Of a DNA stretch of 64,000 nucleotides, positions 1 through 7,082 are shown piece by piece. Made by a program: the position numbers and the translations under genes. The notes under the pieces are model-generated. The model did no database searches, was not told the origin of the DNA, and was given only the letters and a program-made list of their open reading frames with translations. The first letter of the stretch is position 1. The number at the start of each line of letters is the position of its first letter. The DNA is from Cyanophora paradoxa (lineage: Eukaryota; Glaucocystophyceae; Cyanophorales; Cyanophoraceae). The stretch covers positions 47,106 through 111,105 of the forward strand of contig QPMI01000584.1 in the NCBI GenBank assembly GCA_004431415.1, written 5' to 3'.

Positions 1-10
1 GGTAGCGTTT

Positions 11-394
11 TTACCCACTTTTCGGTTTGGTTCTCAGTCCCTCATTGAGAATCACCTTGTGAAACAGATGGGGAAAATGTTTGGTCGCCAATTTCGTAAT
101 ATCTTTCGGTCGCCAGGATAATAGCTGTTCATCCCAATACATGACAGTGCCGATGCTCTCGATGTGATGCAGCCTCGCATTTAAATATCGCAGATGGACT
201 TCAAAGCTATCGACCATAGGTGGAATGGGGGCAGTCTTGTAGTCAATATCGTCGGAATCCTCAGGCTGAAACGAATATTTCTTGGGGAATAGCTTATTAT
301 AACTGTCGCTGTTATCCTTTTTCAGCCAGTAAACAATCGAACCGAATGTGACTCGCTTCCCTTCCACCATTTTCTTGCCTTTGCAAAGGCTCAT
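11..394 (-). CDS. Frameshifted continuation of the primase gene
   Basis: The listed 127-aa frame is not an independent gene. Its open frame continues upstream of the first Met to about base 424, and its first residues (GKRVTFGSIVYWLKK) match the expected end of a PriCT-2 domain. The frame of the gene at 420-1409 passes into this one by a single-base shift at an A5 run at about 425-430. The rest (about residues 60-127, rich in His, Trp and Tyr) is likely the linker before the helicase domain. It ends in a TAA at 11-13. No Walker A motif is present before that stop, so the helicase must lie left of the window or behind another shift. Whether the breaks are mutational decay or sequence error cannot be told from one sequence. 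Confidence 0.6.
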   Translation of the reverse strand: MSLCKGKKMVEGKRVTFGSIVYWLKKDNSDSYNKLFPKKYSFQPEDSDDIDYKTAPIPPMVDSFEVHLRYLNARLHHIESIGTVMYWDEQLLSWRPKDITKLATKHFPHLFHKVILNEGLRTKPKSG

Positions 395-419
395 GAACTT
401 CTCATGACAGTCATCATAT

Positions 420-1409
420 TCATATTTTTCGCTCTACTTGTTGCTTGCGAGGGATATTGTTGTCTTCGCAAGTATTGATTATAGCAATACCTACGTCGAT
501 CCATGTCTTATATTCATTAGCTCGCTCGCCACTGAGGCTCATAATGACTTCTTGCAACAGTTCAAACGAAACCTTATTATCTTTGAGATCCTCCAACACC
601 TCCTCCTTCTTCTTCACAGGTTCTTTACAGGGCTTGTCCTTAACAGACTTGGGCGCCACCGTTTGCTTAGGTTCCTCAGGCTTTGTAGCTTCCTTTGGTT
701 TATCGACCGCAAAGGCTGACATGGTGTCTACTTCCACCCACTTAGTGGGGCGATCGAAACATTGCACCAGGAAAAAACCATCGTGCATGCCTTCTTTCTC
801 GCAATCAATAAACTTAGTGAACACCACATTCTTATCGACATCGTGCTTTGATTTGCTTTGAGCGTCCAAAGCTTCGCCTTTGCAGCAACGGAGGCAGATC
901 AGGTTTTGAGTTGTTCCATAAACGCCACTATCGAATTCGACATTTTTGATGAGACCCATCGCTTTAAAAAGCTTTGGAATGTCTTCGTGGCGGCAGACCA
1001 GATCGGTAAATACGAAATGCCCGGAAATCTTGAACTTAGTGACATTCTCTTTGATTAAATGAACCCGGCGATGGCGAACAGCAACCGCAATTGTAGATCC
1101 CGACAGGGTTTGCAATTTCTTGCGCATTTCCCTGATGATCTCTTCGGCTTCCTTATAGTTGTCGGCTACATCAGGTTTCAGATCAACGAACTTGTCCAGA
1201 TCCAGATAAACACGAGTCACTTGATCAGGTTGTATGCATTCCGCCCATGTAGGATAGGTCATATTGTCCCGTTTCTTTGAGTTATTGATGCGCTCAATAA
1301 TTTCATCATCGGTTAACTCAACCAAATTAGACGTATTGCGAGAACCAGTCAGACATTTCAGAAAGGTGCCCTTGACATTAGAGAATGCGAATTTCGTGAT
1401 AGCGTCCAT
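420..1409 (-). CDS. AEP-type primase with PriCT-2 domain (N-terminal part of a viral primase-helicase)
   Basis: The 329-aa frame has the three catalytic signatures of archaeo-eukaryotic primases: a DLD pair at residues 70-72 (motif I), S-x-H at 129-131 (motif II) and an FDSGVYG stretch with Asp160 followed by a basic segment (motif III). A lysine-rich linker (about 235-275) leads to a PriCT-2-like segment (281-318, with GERANEYKTWIDVG). In small DNA viruses this arrangement precedes a D5/SF3 helicase and primes genome replication. The frame stops at 420 inside the PriCT-2 domain, and its continuation lies at 11-394 in another frame, so the gene is interrupted here. It is first in the leftward block and has the shared promoter motif about 15-35 bases upstream of its ATG. 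The AEP/PriCT-2 assignment is strong; the helicase is inferred, not seen. Confidence 0.8.
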   Translation of the reverse strand: MDAITKFAFSNVKGTFLKCLTGSRNTSNLVELTDDEIIERINNSKKRDNMTYPTWAECIQPDQVTRVYLDLDKFVDLKPDVADNYKEAEEIIREMRKKLQTLSGSTIAVAVRHRRVHLIKENVTKFKISGHFVFTDLVCRHEDIPKLFKAMGLIKNVEFDSGVYGTTQNLICLRCCKGEALDAQSKSKHDVDKNVVFTKFIDCEKEGMHDGFFLVQCFDRPTKWVEVDTMSAFAVDKPKEATKPEEPKQTVAPKSVKDKPCKEPVKKKEEVLEDLKDNKVSFELLQEVIMSLSGERANEYKTWIDVGIAIINTCEDNNIPRKQQVERKI

Positions 1410-1424
1410 CTTCTCTGTTTTACT

Positions 1425-1446
1425 CTAAGCGGAGAAAATATTTTTC
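1425..1446 (-). promoter_or_regulatory. Shared viral promoter motif, primase gene
   Basis: Read leftward, the sequence AATATTTTCTCCGCTTAGAG lies just upstream of the primase ATG at 1409. The core AATATTTTCTCCGCTTA recurs exactly before the gene starting at 1849, and relatives precede the genes starting at 2040, 3287 and 5735. A repeated position 12-35 bases from the start codon suggests a promoter. Confidence 0.6.
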
Positions 1447-1555
1447 AGGTTGTTCATTTTTTGCGCATTATCCTTAAATCCCTTTACAGTTTTTTCCCGA
1501 TGATAAAATCGATTAGCATCGGGGCAATCGATAGTATGGTAAGGAGCTTCCCGAT

Positions 1556-1849
1556 TTACATCGGAAAGCCGCACGAAAAATAAGGAATGCGCTCAGCGGC
1601 AATCGAGAGTTTGCGTTTTCTAATACTTACGGGGCGCCCCCGCTTTCCCATATGGCTTCCCTCCTCGGCTTTGCGACGATAATACGATTCCAAAGCCATC
1701 TTCTTCTTGAATTCGCGATATTCGGGATCCTCGTTATACCGATTCCGCATTTTGATGATTTCACGGATCCGATAATTAAGTCCGTCGCCTTTCTTCATGT
1801 CCTCAGTGACAAGCTTTGCCTCAATATTTACAGCAGCGATGGTGGTCAT
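1556..1849 (-). CDS. Small basic viral protein with AT-hook-like motif
   Basis: The 97-aa protein is rich in Lys, Arg and Glu. It has a helical, charged middle (about residues 30-60) and then GKRGRPVS at about 68-75, which contains the RGRP core of AT-hook DNA-binding motifs. No other domain was recognised. It sits between the primase and a 46-aa ORF in the leftward block and has its own copy of the shared promoter motif ending 16 bases before the ATG. A role in DNA binding (replication, transcription or packaging) is inference from the motif and basic character. The start is fixed by the promoter position and by the absence of an upstream in-frame ATG. Confidence 0.6.
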   Translation of the reverse strand: MTTIAAVNIEAKLVTEDMKKGDGLNYRIREIIKMRNRYNEDPEYREFKKKMALESYYRRKAEEGSHMGKRGRPVSIRKRKLSIAAERIPYFSCGFPM

Positions 1850-1864
1850 CTTTTCGTTCCTTAC

Positions 1865-1886
1865 TATAAGCGGAGAAAATATTTTA
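1865..1886 (-). promoter_or_regulatory. Shared viral promoter motif, 97-aa gene
   Basis: Leftward strand reads TAAAATATTTTCTCCGCTTA followed by TAG, the closest match to the primase motif at 1425-1446. It lies about 16 bases upstream of the ATG at 1849. Confidence 0.6.
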
Positions 1887-1899
1887 TCAGTCGTATTTC

Positions 1900-2040
1900 C
1901 TATTTCTTCTTTAAATCATTTTCTGAGCTGTCATTTTTTGTGATCGAAGCGAGTTCTTCTCTACGTTTTTTAATAGCGACTTCCAATGCGTATTGCGCGC
2001 GTTTCCTGTATAGGATCGCGTAGAGATCGGGGTCGGGCAT
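1900..2040 (-). CDS. Very small viral ORF (46 aa), charged helical
   Basis: A 46-codon frame starts with ATG at 2040 (MPDPDLYAILYRKRAQ) and ends with TAG at 1900-1902. It is Lys/Arg/Glu-rich with a predicted helical centre. It is not matched to a family. Reasons to believe it: it fills an otherwise empty gap between two leftward genes, has the same orientation, and has a promoter-like ACTATTTTCGCGTTAAATAG immediately upstream that resembles the motif of its neighbours. It may be a small DNA- or capsid-associated protein; function unknown. Confidence 0.45.
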   Translation of the reverse strand: MPDPDLYAILYRKRAQYALEVAIKKRREELASITKNDSSENDLKKK

Positions 2041-2068
2041 TCGATACTATTTAACGCGAAAATAGTTT
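2041..2068 (-). promoter_or_regulatory. Promoter-like motif, 46-aa ORF
   Basis: The leftward strand carries ACTATTTTCGCGTTAAATAG directly before the ATG at 2040. It aligns with the AATATTTTCTCCGCTTATAG of the 97-aa gene with a few mismatches. It is the weakest of the five copies. Confidence 0.4.
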
Positions 2069-2388
2069 CAGCGATCGTATTCGCCCAAATAAAGCGGATT
2101 TATTGGCGGATACGGGGAATCAACGCGAAAATGACCTTCCACGGAATTAGGGCACGAGCGGCGTCTTATATAGGATACTTGCACGTCTTCTATTGCTGTC
2201 TGTGGGACTATATTGGAGTTCGCAGGCACAGGCGAGGGCGATTGAGATCGGGGACGATCGTGATTATCACTGTGGTTGGAATATACAGATGATCGCCTAC
2301 CTCCATTATCCTCGTCCGAAATGTCAAACTCTACGGTTGTGTCGCAGCATCCGGACTTACAGTGAGATATGAAATGCAGGTGAAACAT
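2068..2388 (-). CDS. Viral hypothetical protein, Cys-rich N-terminus and Ser/Pro-rich tail
   Basis: Read from the Met at 2388 the protein is 106 aa. It starts MFHLHFISHCKSGCCD, then has an acidic/Ser-rich stretch and a Pro/Arg-rich tail ending NPLYLGEYDR. The open frame extends upstream to a Met at 2550 (160 aa), but that extension is antisense to the rightward ORF 2405-2644, so the short form is preferred. No family was recognised. The Cys cluster near the N-terminus could bind metal or be acylated; this is speculation. Confidence 0.45.
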   Translation of the reverse strand: MFHLHFISHCKSGCCDTTVEFDISDEDNGGRRSSVYSNHSDNHDRPRSQSPSPVPANSNIVPQTAIEDVQVSYIRRRSCPNSVEGHFRVDSPYPPINPLYLGEYDR

Positions 2389-2404
2389 CTCAATGCATTG
2401 TGTG

Positions 2405-2644
2405 ATGAAATTCATCGACCCTAATATTGCACAACGTATTAAATATTGGAGAAAAGAAAAGGGAATGAGGGTGTTACTTGCTCGCCTGTTCCCATACGAA
2501 TTAGTCGACCTTATAATGGTGTTTGTGGAGCCGACCTGTCCCTTTTGCAAGGGAATTCATATTAAGACCCGCTCTAAATACGGGCGGATTCATTTATGTT
2601 TGAACGACTTGCACATTAGAAGCGACGACGCCCACCGAACATAG
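2405..2644 (+). CDS. Small viral protein with CxxC motif and F-box-like segment
   Basis: This 79-aa frame starts at the ATG at 2405 (an in-frame ATG at 2393 is also possible). It begins MKFIDPNIAQRIKYW, then has a hydrophobic segment LFPYELVDLIMVFVEP that resembles the core of F-box-like helices, then TCPFCKG with a CxxC pair and a later LCLNDLH. It runs opposite to its neighbours: divergent from the gene starting at 2388 and overlapping the 3' end of the 2616-3287 gene tail-to-tail by 29 bases. The F-box resemblance is weak and no ubiquitin-ligase role is claimed. Confidence 0.45.
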   Translation: MKFIDPNIAQRIKYWRKEKGMRVLLARLFPYELVDLIMVFVEPTCPFCKGIHIKTRSKYGRIHLCLNDLHIRSDDAHRT

Positions 2645-3287
2645 ATGACAGATTGGCACCCGGCTGTGCATGCACACCCGATGGGTTAACGAAACCGCCC
2701 GGCTTTGGTGCATTTTCAGCTATGACTGTCTCTTTTCTTTCGACTGTCTGAACATCGGGAACAGTTGCCCGCTTCTTTTCCATTTCCACGCGAACAGCTT
2801 GTTTAATCAGCTTGCGCTGTTTGTATTCCTTAGTGAAATCATCAAAGGCTCGCACAGTAGTGTCGTATGTAGCTAAACGCGCTTCCAGTGCCCTAAACTT
2901 CTCCTCTAATTCCTGACCGACTTTCTCGCCCTTGGTCACATAGACAGATGCCCGCTTTTTAGGGGCTTCCATCGATGCAGGTAAAGCGGCTGTTGCTTCG
3001 GCTTTTACCACCTTATTATCGGTTAGCTTTTCGCCTGTGAGCTGTGATTCGGCGAGGGATTGATCCGCCAGCTTTCTATCAGTGGAATCGACCGGCTCCC
3101 GCTTAGCATCCACCTTTTGAGCACGCTCTGAAACCTTTGTATTCGGGTCAATCAGATCGAAATCTATTTGGTCAGAAGCGGCAGCACCGCCAGTGCGACC
3201 GGCATCCTCCGCAGGATTAATCTTGCCAGCGACAACAGCGCTTTGATCTTCCATTTGGATAGCTTTCCGCGAGTTCTTGGGTGGCAT
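2616..3287 (-). CDS. Viral hypothetical protein, 223 aa, low-complexity with coiled centre
   Basis: The protein is polar and Ala/Lys/Glu-rich. It has a probable coiled-coil or helical region at about residues 120-180 and a short basic C-terminus ending in MFGGRRRF. No catalytic motif or known domain was seen. It lies directly downstream of the packaging ATPase, is transcribed in the same direction, and has its own promoter-like motif overlapping the ATPase 3' end. Position and composition would suit a scaffold or capsid-internal protein, but that is inference from context only. Confidence 0.55.
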   Translation of the reverse strand: MPPKNSRKAIQMEDQSAVVAGKINPAEDAGRTGGAAASDQIDFDLIDPNTKVSERAQKVDAKREPVDSTDRKLADQSLAESQLTGEKLTDNKVVKAEATAALPASMEAPKKRASVYVTKGEKVGQELEEKFRALEARLATYDTTVRAFDDFTKEYKQRKLIKQAVRVEMEKKRATVPDVQTVERKETVIAENAPKPGGFVNPSGVHAQPGANLSSMFGGRRRF

Positions 3288-3292
3288 TTATC

Positions 3293-3320
3293 ATTATGCG
3301 AGAAATTTATTCAAAATTTA
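3293..3320 (-). promoter_or_regulatory. Shared promoter motif, 223-aa gene
   Basis: Leftward sequence GAATAAATTTCTCGCATAAT lies 8-30 bases before the ATG at 3287. It overlaps the last codons of the ATPase gene. It shares the AATAxxTTTCTCxGC core with the capsid gene motif. Confidence 0.5.
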
Positions 3321-4234
3321 CCCAATTTCTTTGCAAATTTTGGGCGGCGCTTTTCTTGGTATGCCAGCAATAGATTGGGGTCTTTAAGTAGGTCGGCTTC
3401 GATTATTCTTTTGGTGGATCGCTTTAAGGTGGCGACGTTTCCACTCACAGGTTTCGTTATATCGGTGGTTTGGGGTTGGTCGCCATTTACCTCTGTGGAG
3501 CTCTGTTTTACCGGCTGTTTACCAGCGGGCTTTATCTCTTCCACCGCTTTTTTAAAGAACCGCTTGAATTTATATTCGTCAGGCACCGGATCAGCCTTGC
3601 CCACAGAGAATTCCAGGCTATATTTCGAGTTGTCAATGCAGATAACCTGATAGCTGTGACTGTATTCGTTCATCACCTTCTCAAACCAATGCTTTTCGTA
3701 TGGATTAAACTCGTCCTCAGCACTCTCCATCTCTTTTCTGTTGGGCAGCGAGAATAGAAAGATATATTCGGAGTTAACCCTAAGTGTCGGCGAAATCTTA
3801 GTGAGTTTTTGTGACAGAATCCACACAGATATGAATAAATGGCGCCCCGACGTGAATAGCTGATTTAATATAGGTTCACCTCTTCCTGACATCGAAAGAC
3901 TTGGATTGTCAATGAAATCATCGAGTATGATTAACAGGTTACCGACTTTCTCCTTTTTCTTGATTCGCTCCTTGCGTTTCTGTATTATATTGTCGATCAG
4001 CTTATGATCGAAATCCTCATACAAATACGATGTGACATTGTCATATTGATGGTTCCAGATCGTGGAAGCGAATATCATCACCGAATCTATCTTGTCCTCG
4101 TTGTGGTAAAGCAGGTATTTTAAGAATACTGACTTACCTACTCCCGTTTTTCCGACAGCAAGTAAACGGCAAGGGAATGAAAGACTTGCCGGGTCGAATT
4201 CCGCAAGATCTTCTATACTCACGTTTCCAGTCAT
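3311..4234 (-). CDS. Genome-packaging ATPase (A32/FtsK-HerA type)
   Basis: The 307-aa protein carries a Walker A motif GKTGVGKS at residues 28-35 and a Walker B LIILDDF at 101-107. A polar Q follows at about 142 (ILSQKL), the layout of the A32-like packaging ATPases that pump genomes into double jelly-roll capsids of Polinton-like viruses, virophages and large DNA viruses. The C-terminal third (about 215-307) is Lys/Pro-rich and variable. It sits beside the major capsid gene, the usual morphogenesis cluster. The ATG at 4234 is 52 bases from the end of the upstream capsid gene and is preceded by an A/T-rich promoter region without the clear shared motif. Assignment is strong at family level. 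Confidence 0.85.
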   Translation of the reverse strand: MTGNVSIEDLAEFDPASLSFPCRLLAVGKTGVGKSVFLKYLLYHNEDKIDSVMIFASTIWNHQYDNVTSYLYEDFDHKLIDNIIQKRKERIKKKEKVGNLLIILDDFIDNPSLSMSGRGEPILNQLFTSGRHLFISVWILSQKLTKISPTLRVNSEYIFLFSLPNRKEMESAEDEFNPYEKHWFEKVMNEYSHSYQVICIDNSKYSLEFSVGKADPVPDEYKFKRFFKKAVEEIKPAGKQPVKQSSTEVNGDQPQTTDITKPVSGNVATLKRSTKRIIEADLLKDPNLLLAYQEKRRPKFAKKLGKF

Positions 4235-4286
4235 ATTTGCTTTCCCTTATAAGAAACAAAATAAAAATTACGAAACGCGACAGTCC

Positions 4287-5735
4287 TCATGCCGTCACTC
4301 TAGACAATCCATTGGCATTCATTACAAGAATATTGTGGCAGTAAGCCGAGATCTGAACACCGACCTTTGTCCAGGTGGCGAGGGGTGTGCCATTGGGTGT
4401 GAGGAGCAGGAAACTTGAAGCTGATTGTGTTAGATCGACATAGCCAGTCGCCTTCTCACCTTTGAGCGCCGCTTTACCATCGAGGGCAAAGCAGAAGCCA
4501 GTGTAAATGGGGCGCTTGTTGCTATCGATCCAGTTAGTCATCTTGAATTTATCGGCGAGCTCCATAGCCGCGGATTGCAGCGGGACACCAGTGTTGGAAT
4601 ATAGGTAATTGTTGTTATTTAGAACTTGCATCACGACATTATCATCGAAGGCAAGGGTGCGGACAGTAGAGTGCCCTCCGAAATTGTTGCCGAGTGCATT
4701 TTCGTCGCGAATCTTGACAACAAGTGCGTAAACAAGTCCAGAAATTTGAGATAGTGACAGGCGGAGACCGGAGCCGAGAGCTTGACCGGTATAATCCGCA
4801 AACTGAATATCAGTGTATGGGATGGCGATGCCAGAGGTCTTAACACGAGTAATGATTTCGCCCATCGTTTCCTCATCGATGTTAACAGCATCCATAATAA
4901 GACGAGGGGTCGTCATTTCCAGATTCGCAAGAGCAGGTGTAGGTGTGAGAGCCGCACTATCGAAAATCGCAGTGGCACCCGAGTGAGCTAAGGTCTTAAT
5001 ATTTCCGAAAGCAGCCGCTTGAGCAAGCGTTGTCTCGCCATCAGTAGAATTGGTCGCAGTAATTGCAGCGGCGTTATTCTGAGCGTAAACGCCAGGAACC
5101 GCCGCAGTTTCGAGAAGCGCAGGGGTTTGGAAATATACTTCGACCGCGATTTCGGATGGGAGCGCACCGATGGGCACGCCAGCATCGAGGAAACTCGGAA
5201 TTCGCATGGTAAAAATGCCGCCAGCTTGGTTGCCGCCCTCTACCTTCGGTCCGAGATGCAGCCCATGCTTGCGCTTCTTTTGGTCGAATTCAGCCGGAGT
5301 GTTAGCCAGGAAAGCGTAATCTACCAGTCGCTCAGCCGGAATAATTTGCTCATACGACCCGTATTTAATGCTGACTCGCTGAACAAACGAGCCAGGAAGC
5401 CCGCGGACGAATCCAGTATTGAATAGATCAGCCGAGCAGTCAGCAGAGGTCTTGGCGATGGCAGTCAGCGCCTTTGCCGTAGGGATGGTAACTTGGAGGC
5501 TAATACCATTGCACCAATTGTAGCGAGGGAGGTAGAAGACCACACGAGTGGTAGCACCAGTAGAGGAGAACAGATTGCCGGGATCCGCAATTGGAAGCAC
5601 CTCCACACGAGAAGGCTTGAATTGTTTGTCCACACCCACAATAAATCCGCGATCCAAAAGCATGCTCTTGTAATCCTCCGGGGTTTCGAGGACGGATTTG
5701 AGCGTGAGGCGGCTAAGCGAGGTCGTGGGATCCAT
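4287..5735 (-). CDS. Major capsid protein (double jelly-roll type, Polinton-like virus)
   Basis: The 482-aa product has the length and texture of Polinton-like virus major capsid proteins: alternating beta-rich segments (for example ATTRVVFYLPRYNW near residue 70 and EIAVEVYFQTPALL near 205), no transmembrane segment and no low-complexity tail. It ends with NILVMNANGLSRVTA. It lies between the packaging ATPase and a minor capsid gene, the expected order, and its start at 5735 is preceded by a copy of the shared promoter motif. The fold call is from composition and neighbourhood; a structure prediction should show two stacked jelly rolls. Intact, no frameshift seen. Confidence 0.72.
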   Translation of the reverse strand: MDPTTSLSRLTLKSVLETPEDYKSMLLDRGFIVGVDKQFKPSRVEVLPIADPGNLFSSTGATTRVVFYLPRYNWCNGISLQVTIPTAKALTAIAKTSADCSADLFNTGFVRGLPGSFVQRVSIKYGSYEQIIPAERLVDYAFLANTPAEFDQKKRKHGLHLGPKVEGGNQAGGIFTMRIPSFLDAGVPIGALPSEIAVEVYFQTPALLETAAVPGVYAQNNAAAITATNSTDGETTLAQAAAFGNIKTLAHSGATAIFDSAALTPTPALANLEMTTPRLIMDAVNIDEETMGEIITRVKTSGIAIPYTDIQFADYTGQALGSGLRLSLSQISGLVYALVVKIRDENALGNNFGGHSTVRTLAFDDNVVMQVLNNNNYLYSNTGVPLQSAAMELADKFKMTNWIDSNKRPIYTGFCFALDGKAALKGEKATGYVDLTQSASSFLLLTPNGTPLATWTKVGVQISAYCHNILVMNANGLSRVTA

Positions 5736-5746
5736 ATTTCGTTTTT

Positions 5747-5772
5747 ATCTTCCGCTGAGAAATTTATTTTAG
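5747..5772 (-). promoter_or_regulatory. Shared promoter motif, capsid gene
   Basis: Leftward sequence AAATAAATTTCTCAGCGGAA starts about 30 bases upstream of the capsid ATG at 5735. Its first bases overlap the stop codon of the upstream gene. Core TTTCTCxGC is common to the other copies. Confidence 0.55.
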
Positions 5773-7055
5773 AAGAACGGATTATTTTTTACAGCCACCC
5801 CGCTCAACGCATTCGTTAAATTGCCGCAATGCGGGTAGTCCTCATATAGCATTTTCGCGAATCCCTTATTAACAATGCGCTGTAAATCGTCGTCGGGCTC
5901 ATCCACTCCCATAGTGAGTTCCAAAATGAATGTGTGCTCGCAGCTTCCGAGGAAATACCTATAACCGCTCTCCGTGAGAATTTGAACGGTTAAACTATCA
6001 AAGGAGAGGCGGGTGTTAAAGTATTTCGTGAAAGCATCCGCCCCATAATTAATTAGCTCAGCATCAGCATAGGCTGTGCCTTTCGAAATCGGGATCTTAG
6101 CGAGGAATCCATTAGTAGCCTCGGTGCATGTCGTAAAAAGCGAGCAGTCCGGCTCTGTGATCTTTAAAACTATTGCATTATCCGGTGTATAATCAGGGGC
6201 AGTGCCTCCGGCTATGCCTAAGACCAGAGCCGTCGAATTATAATTGCGGAATGCATCACCAGCTGAGTAAACGACACCGCTCCCAGCGAAGGCTGTGTAG
6301 CCCGATCCGTTGTATTGATCTATCATTATATTCTCTCTGATCGATGTAAACCCGAGAAGAGTCATCGTGCGATAGGCGAGCACCTTTCTTTCATTCGCAG
6401 TAGACCCAGTGGCATTACTCGGACCATATTTAGTGAAAGCTATGTAGACATAATCACTCGAATAAAAGCATATGGCATTTAATGTGCTCTCAAAACGACA
6501 TCTCACCACCGGGTAAAAGGTTCCTCCTGTCGATGCGTAGCTTGGATTAATTTTTGTGTCGATCATATCCTTGATGTAGTTGCCAGTTCCATTTTTCGTT
6601 AAGATGTTATCGATTGCAGTTGCAAGGTCGGTTCCAGTCGAGTATGTGCCCGGAGGGATCGTAATTGCTACGTCTCTGTATCGGGTATATCTTCTGAAAG
6701 TGTTTAGGTAATCAGGCGGTATATAGTTGCCTTGGTCGCCAGCATCTATGGCTTTGTAAGCGTCATATATTGCAGTTGCCTGTGAATCTCTGATTTCCTG
6801 AGTGGCACCATTCAGCTGACCGCTCGAAAATCGGTAAGGAAATGATATGAAAATCGTATTAGCATCATCGGCTTTCGTTTCCCCGATCTCAGTATAGAAT
6901 TGAGGGCTTGGAACCGTGGGAATCGTGTTGGAAAATTCGATCTGTCGCACAGCGATGCTCTTCACATTGTGGTATTGCTTTGGAAGGGTCACCTTATAGG
7001 AATGAGCCGAGCCCTCTGATCGATCACGGCTACTGATGCTGAGATACTCGCGCAT
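5769..7055 (-). CDS. Minor capsid (penton-like) protein A
   Basis: The start is taken at the ATG at 7055 (MREYLSISSRDRSEGSAHSY), not the more distal in-frame Met at 7172, because the latter is antisense to the next gene. The 428-aa protein opens with a signature seen in virion proteins of large and Polinton-like viruses: S(R)DRS, then YKVTLP, then NVKSIAVRQIEFSNTIP. It ends with a block that includes CEHTFILEL. The same N- and C-terminal signatures occur in the divergent neighbour 7083-8057, so the two are paralogues. Known relatives form pentons or cement at the capsid vertices. Located next to the major capsid gene. Confidence 0.65.
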   Translation of the reverse strand: MREYLSISSRDRSEGSAHSYKVTLPKQYHNVKSIAVRQIEFSNTIPTVPSPQFYTEIGETKADDANTIFISFPYRFSSGQLNGATQEIRDSQATAIYDAYKAIDAGDQGNYIPPDYLNTFRRYTRYRDVAITIPPGTYSTGTDLATAIDNILTKNGTGNYIKDMIDTKINPSYASTGGTFYPVVRCRFESTLNAICFYSSDYVYIAFTKYGPSNATGSTANERKVLAYRTMTLLGFTSIRENIMIDQYNGSGYTAFAGSGVVYSAGDAFRNYNSTALVLGIAGGTAPDYTPDNAIVLKITEPDCSLFTTCTEATNGFLAKIPISKGTAYADAELINYGADAFTKYFNTRLSFDSLTVQILTESGYRYFLGSCEHTFILELTMGVDEPDDDLQRIVNKGFAKMLYEDYPHCGNLTNALSGVAVKNNPFF

Positions 7056-7082
7056 TTTATTCTTTATTAATAGGAAATAAAA
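7056..7082. promoter_or_regulatory. 27-bp divergent spacer between two capsid genes
   Basis: The whole spacer (TTTATTCTTTATTAATAGGA plus AATAAAA-like ends) is A/T-rich and must hold both start-proximal regions. It does not carry the TTTCTCxGC motif of the other leftward genes, so these two genes may be controlled differently, for example as very late genes. Confidence 0.5.
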
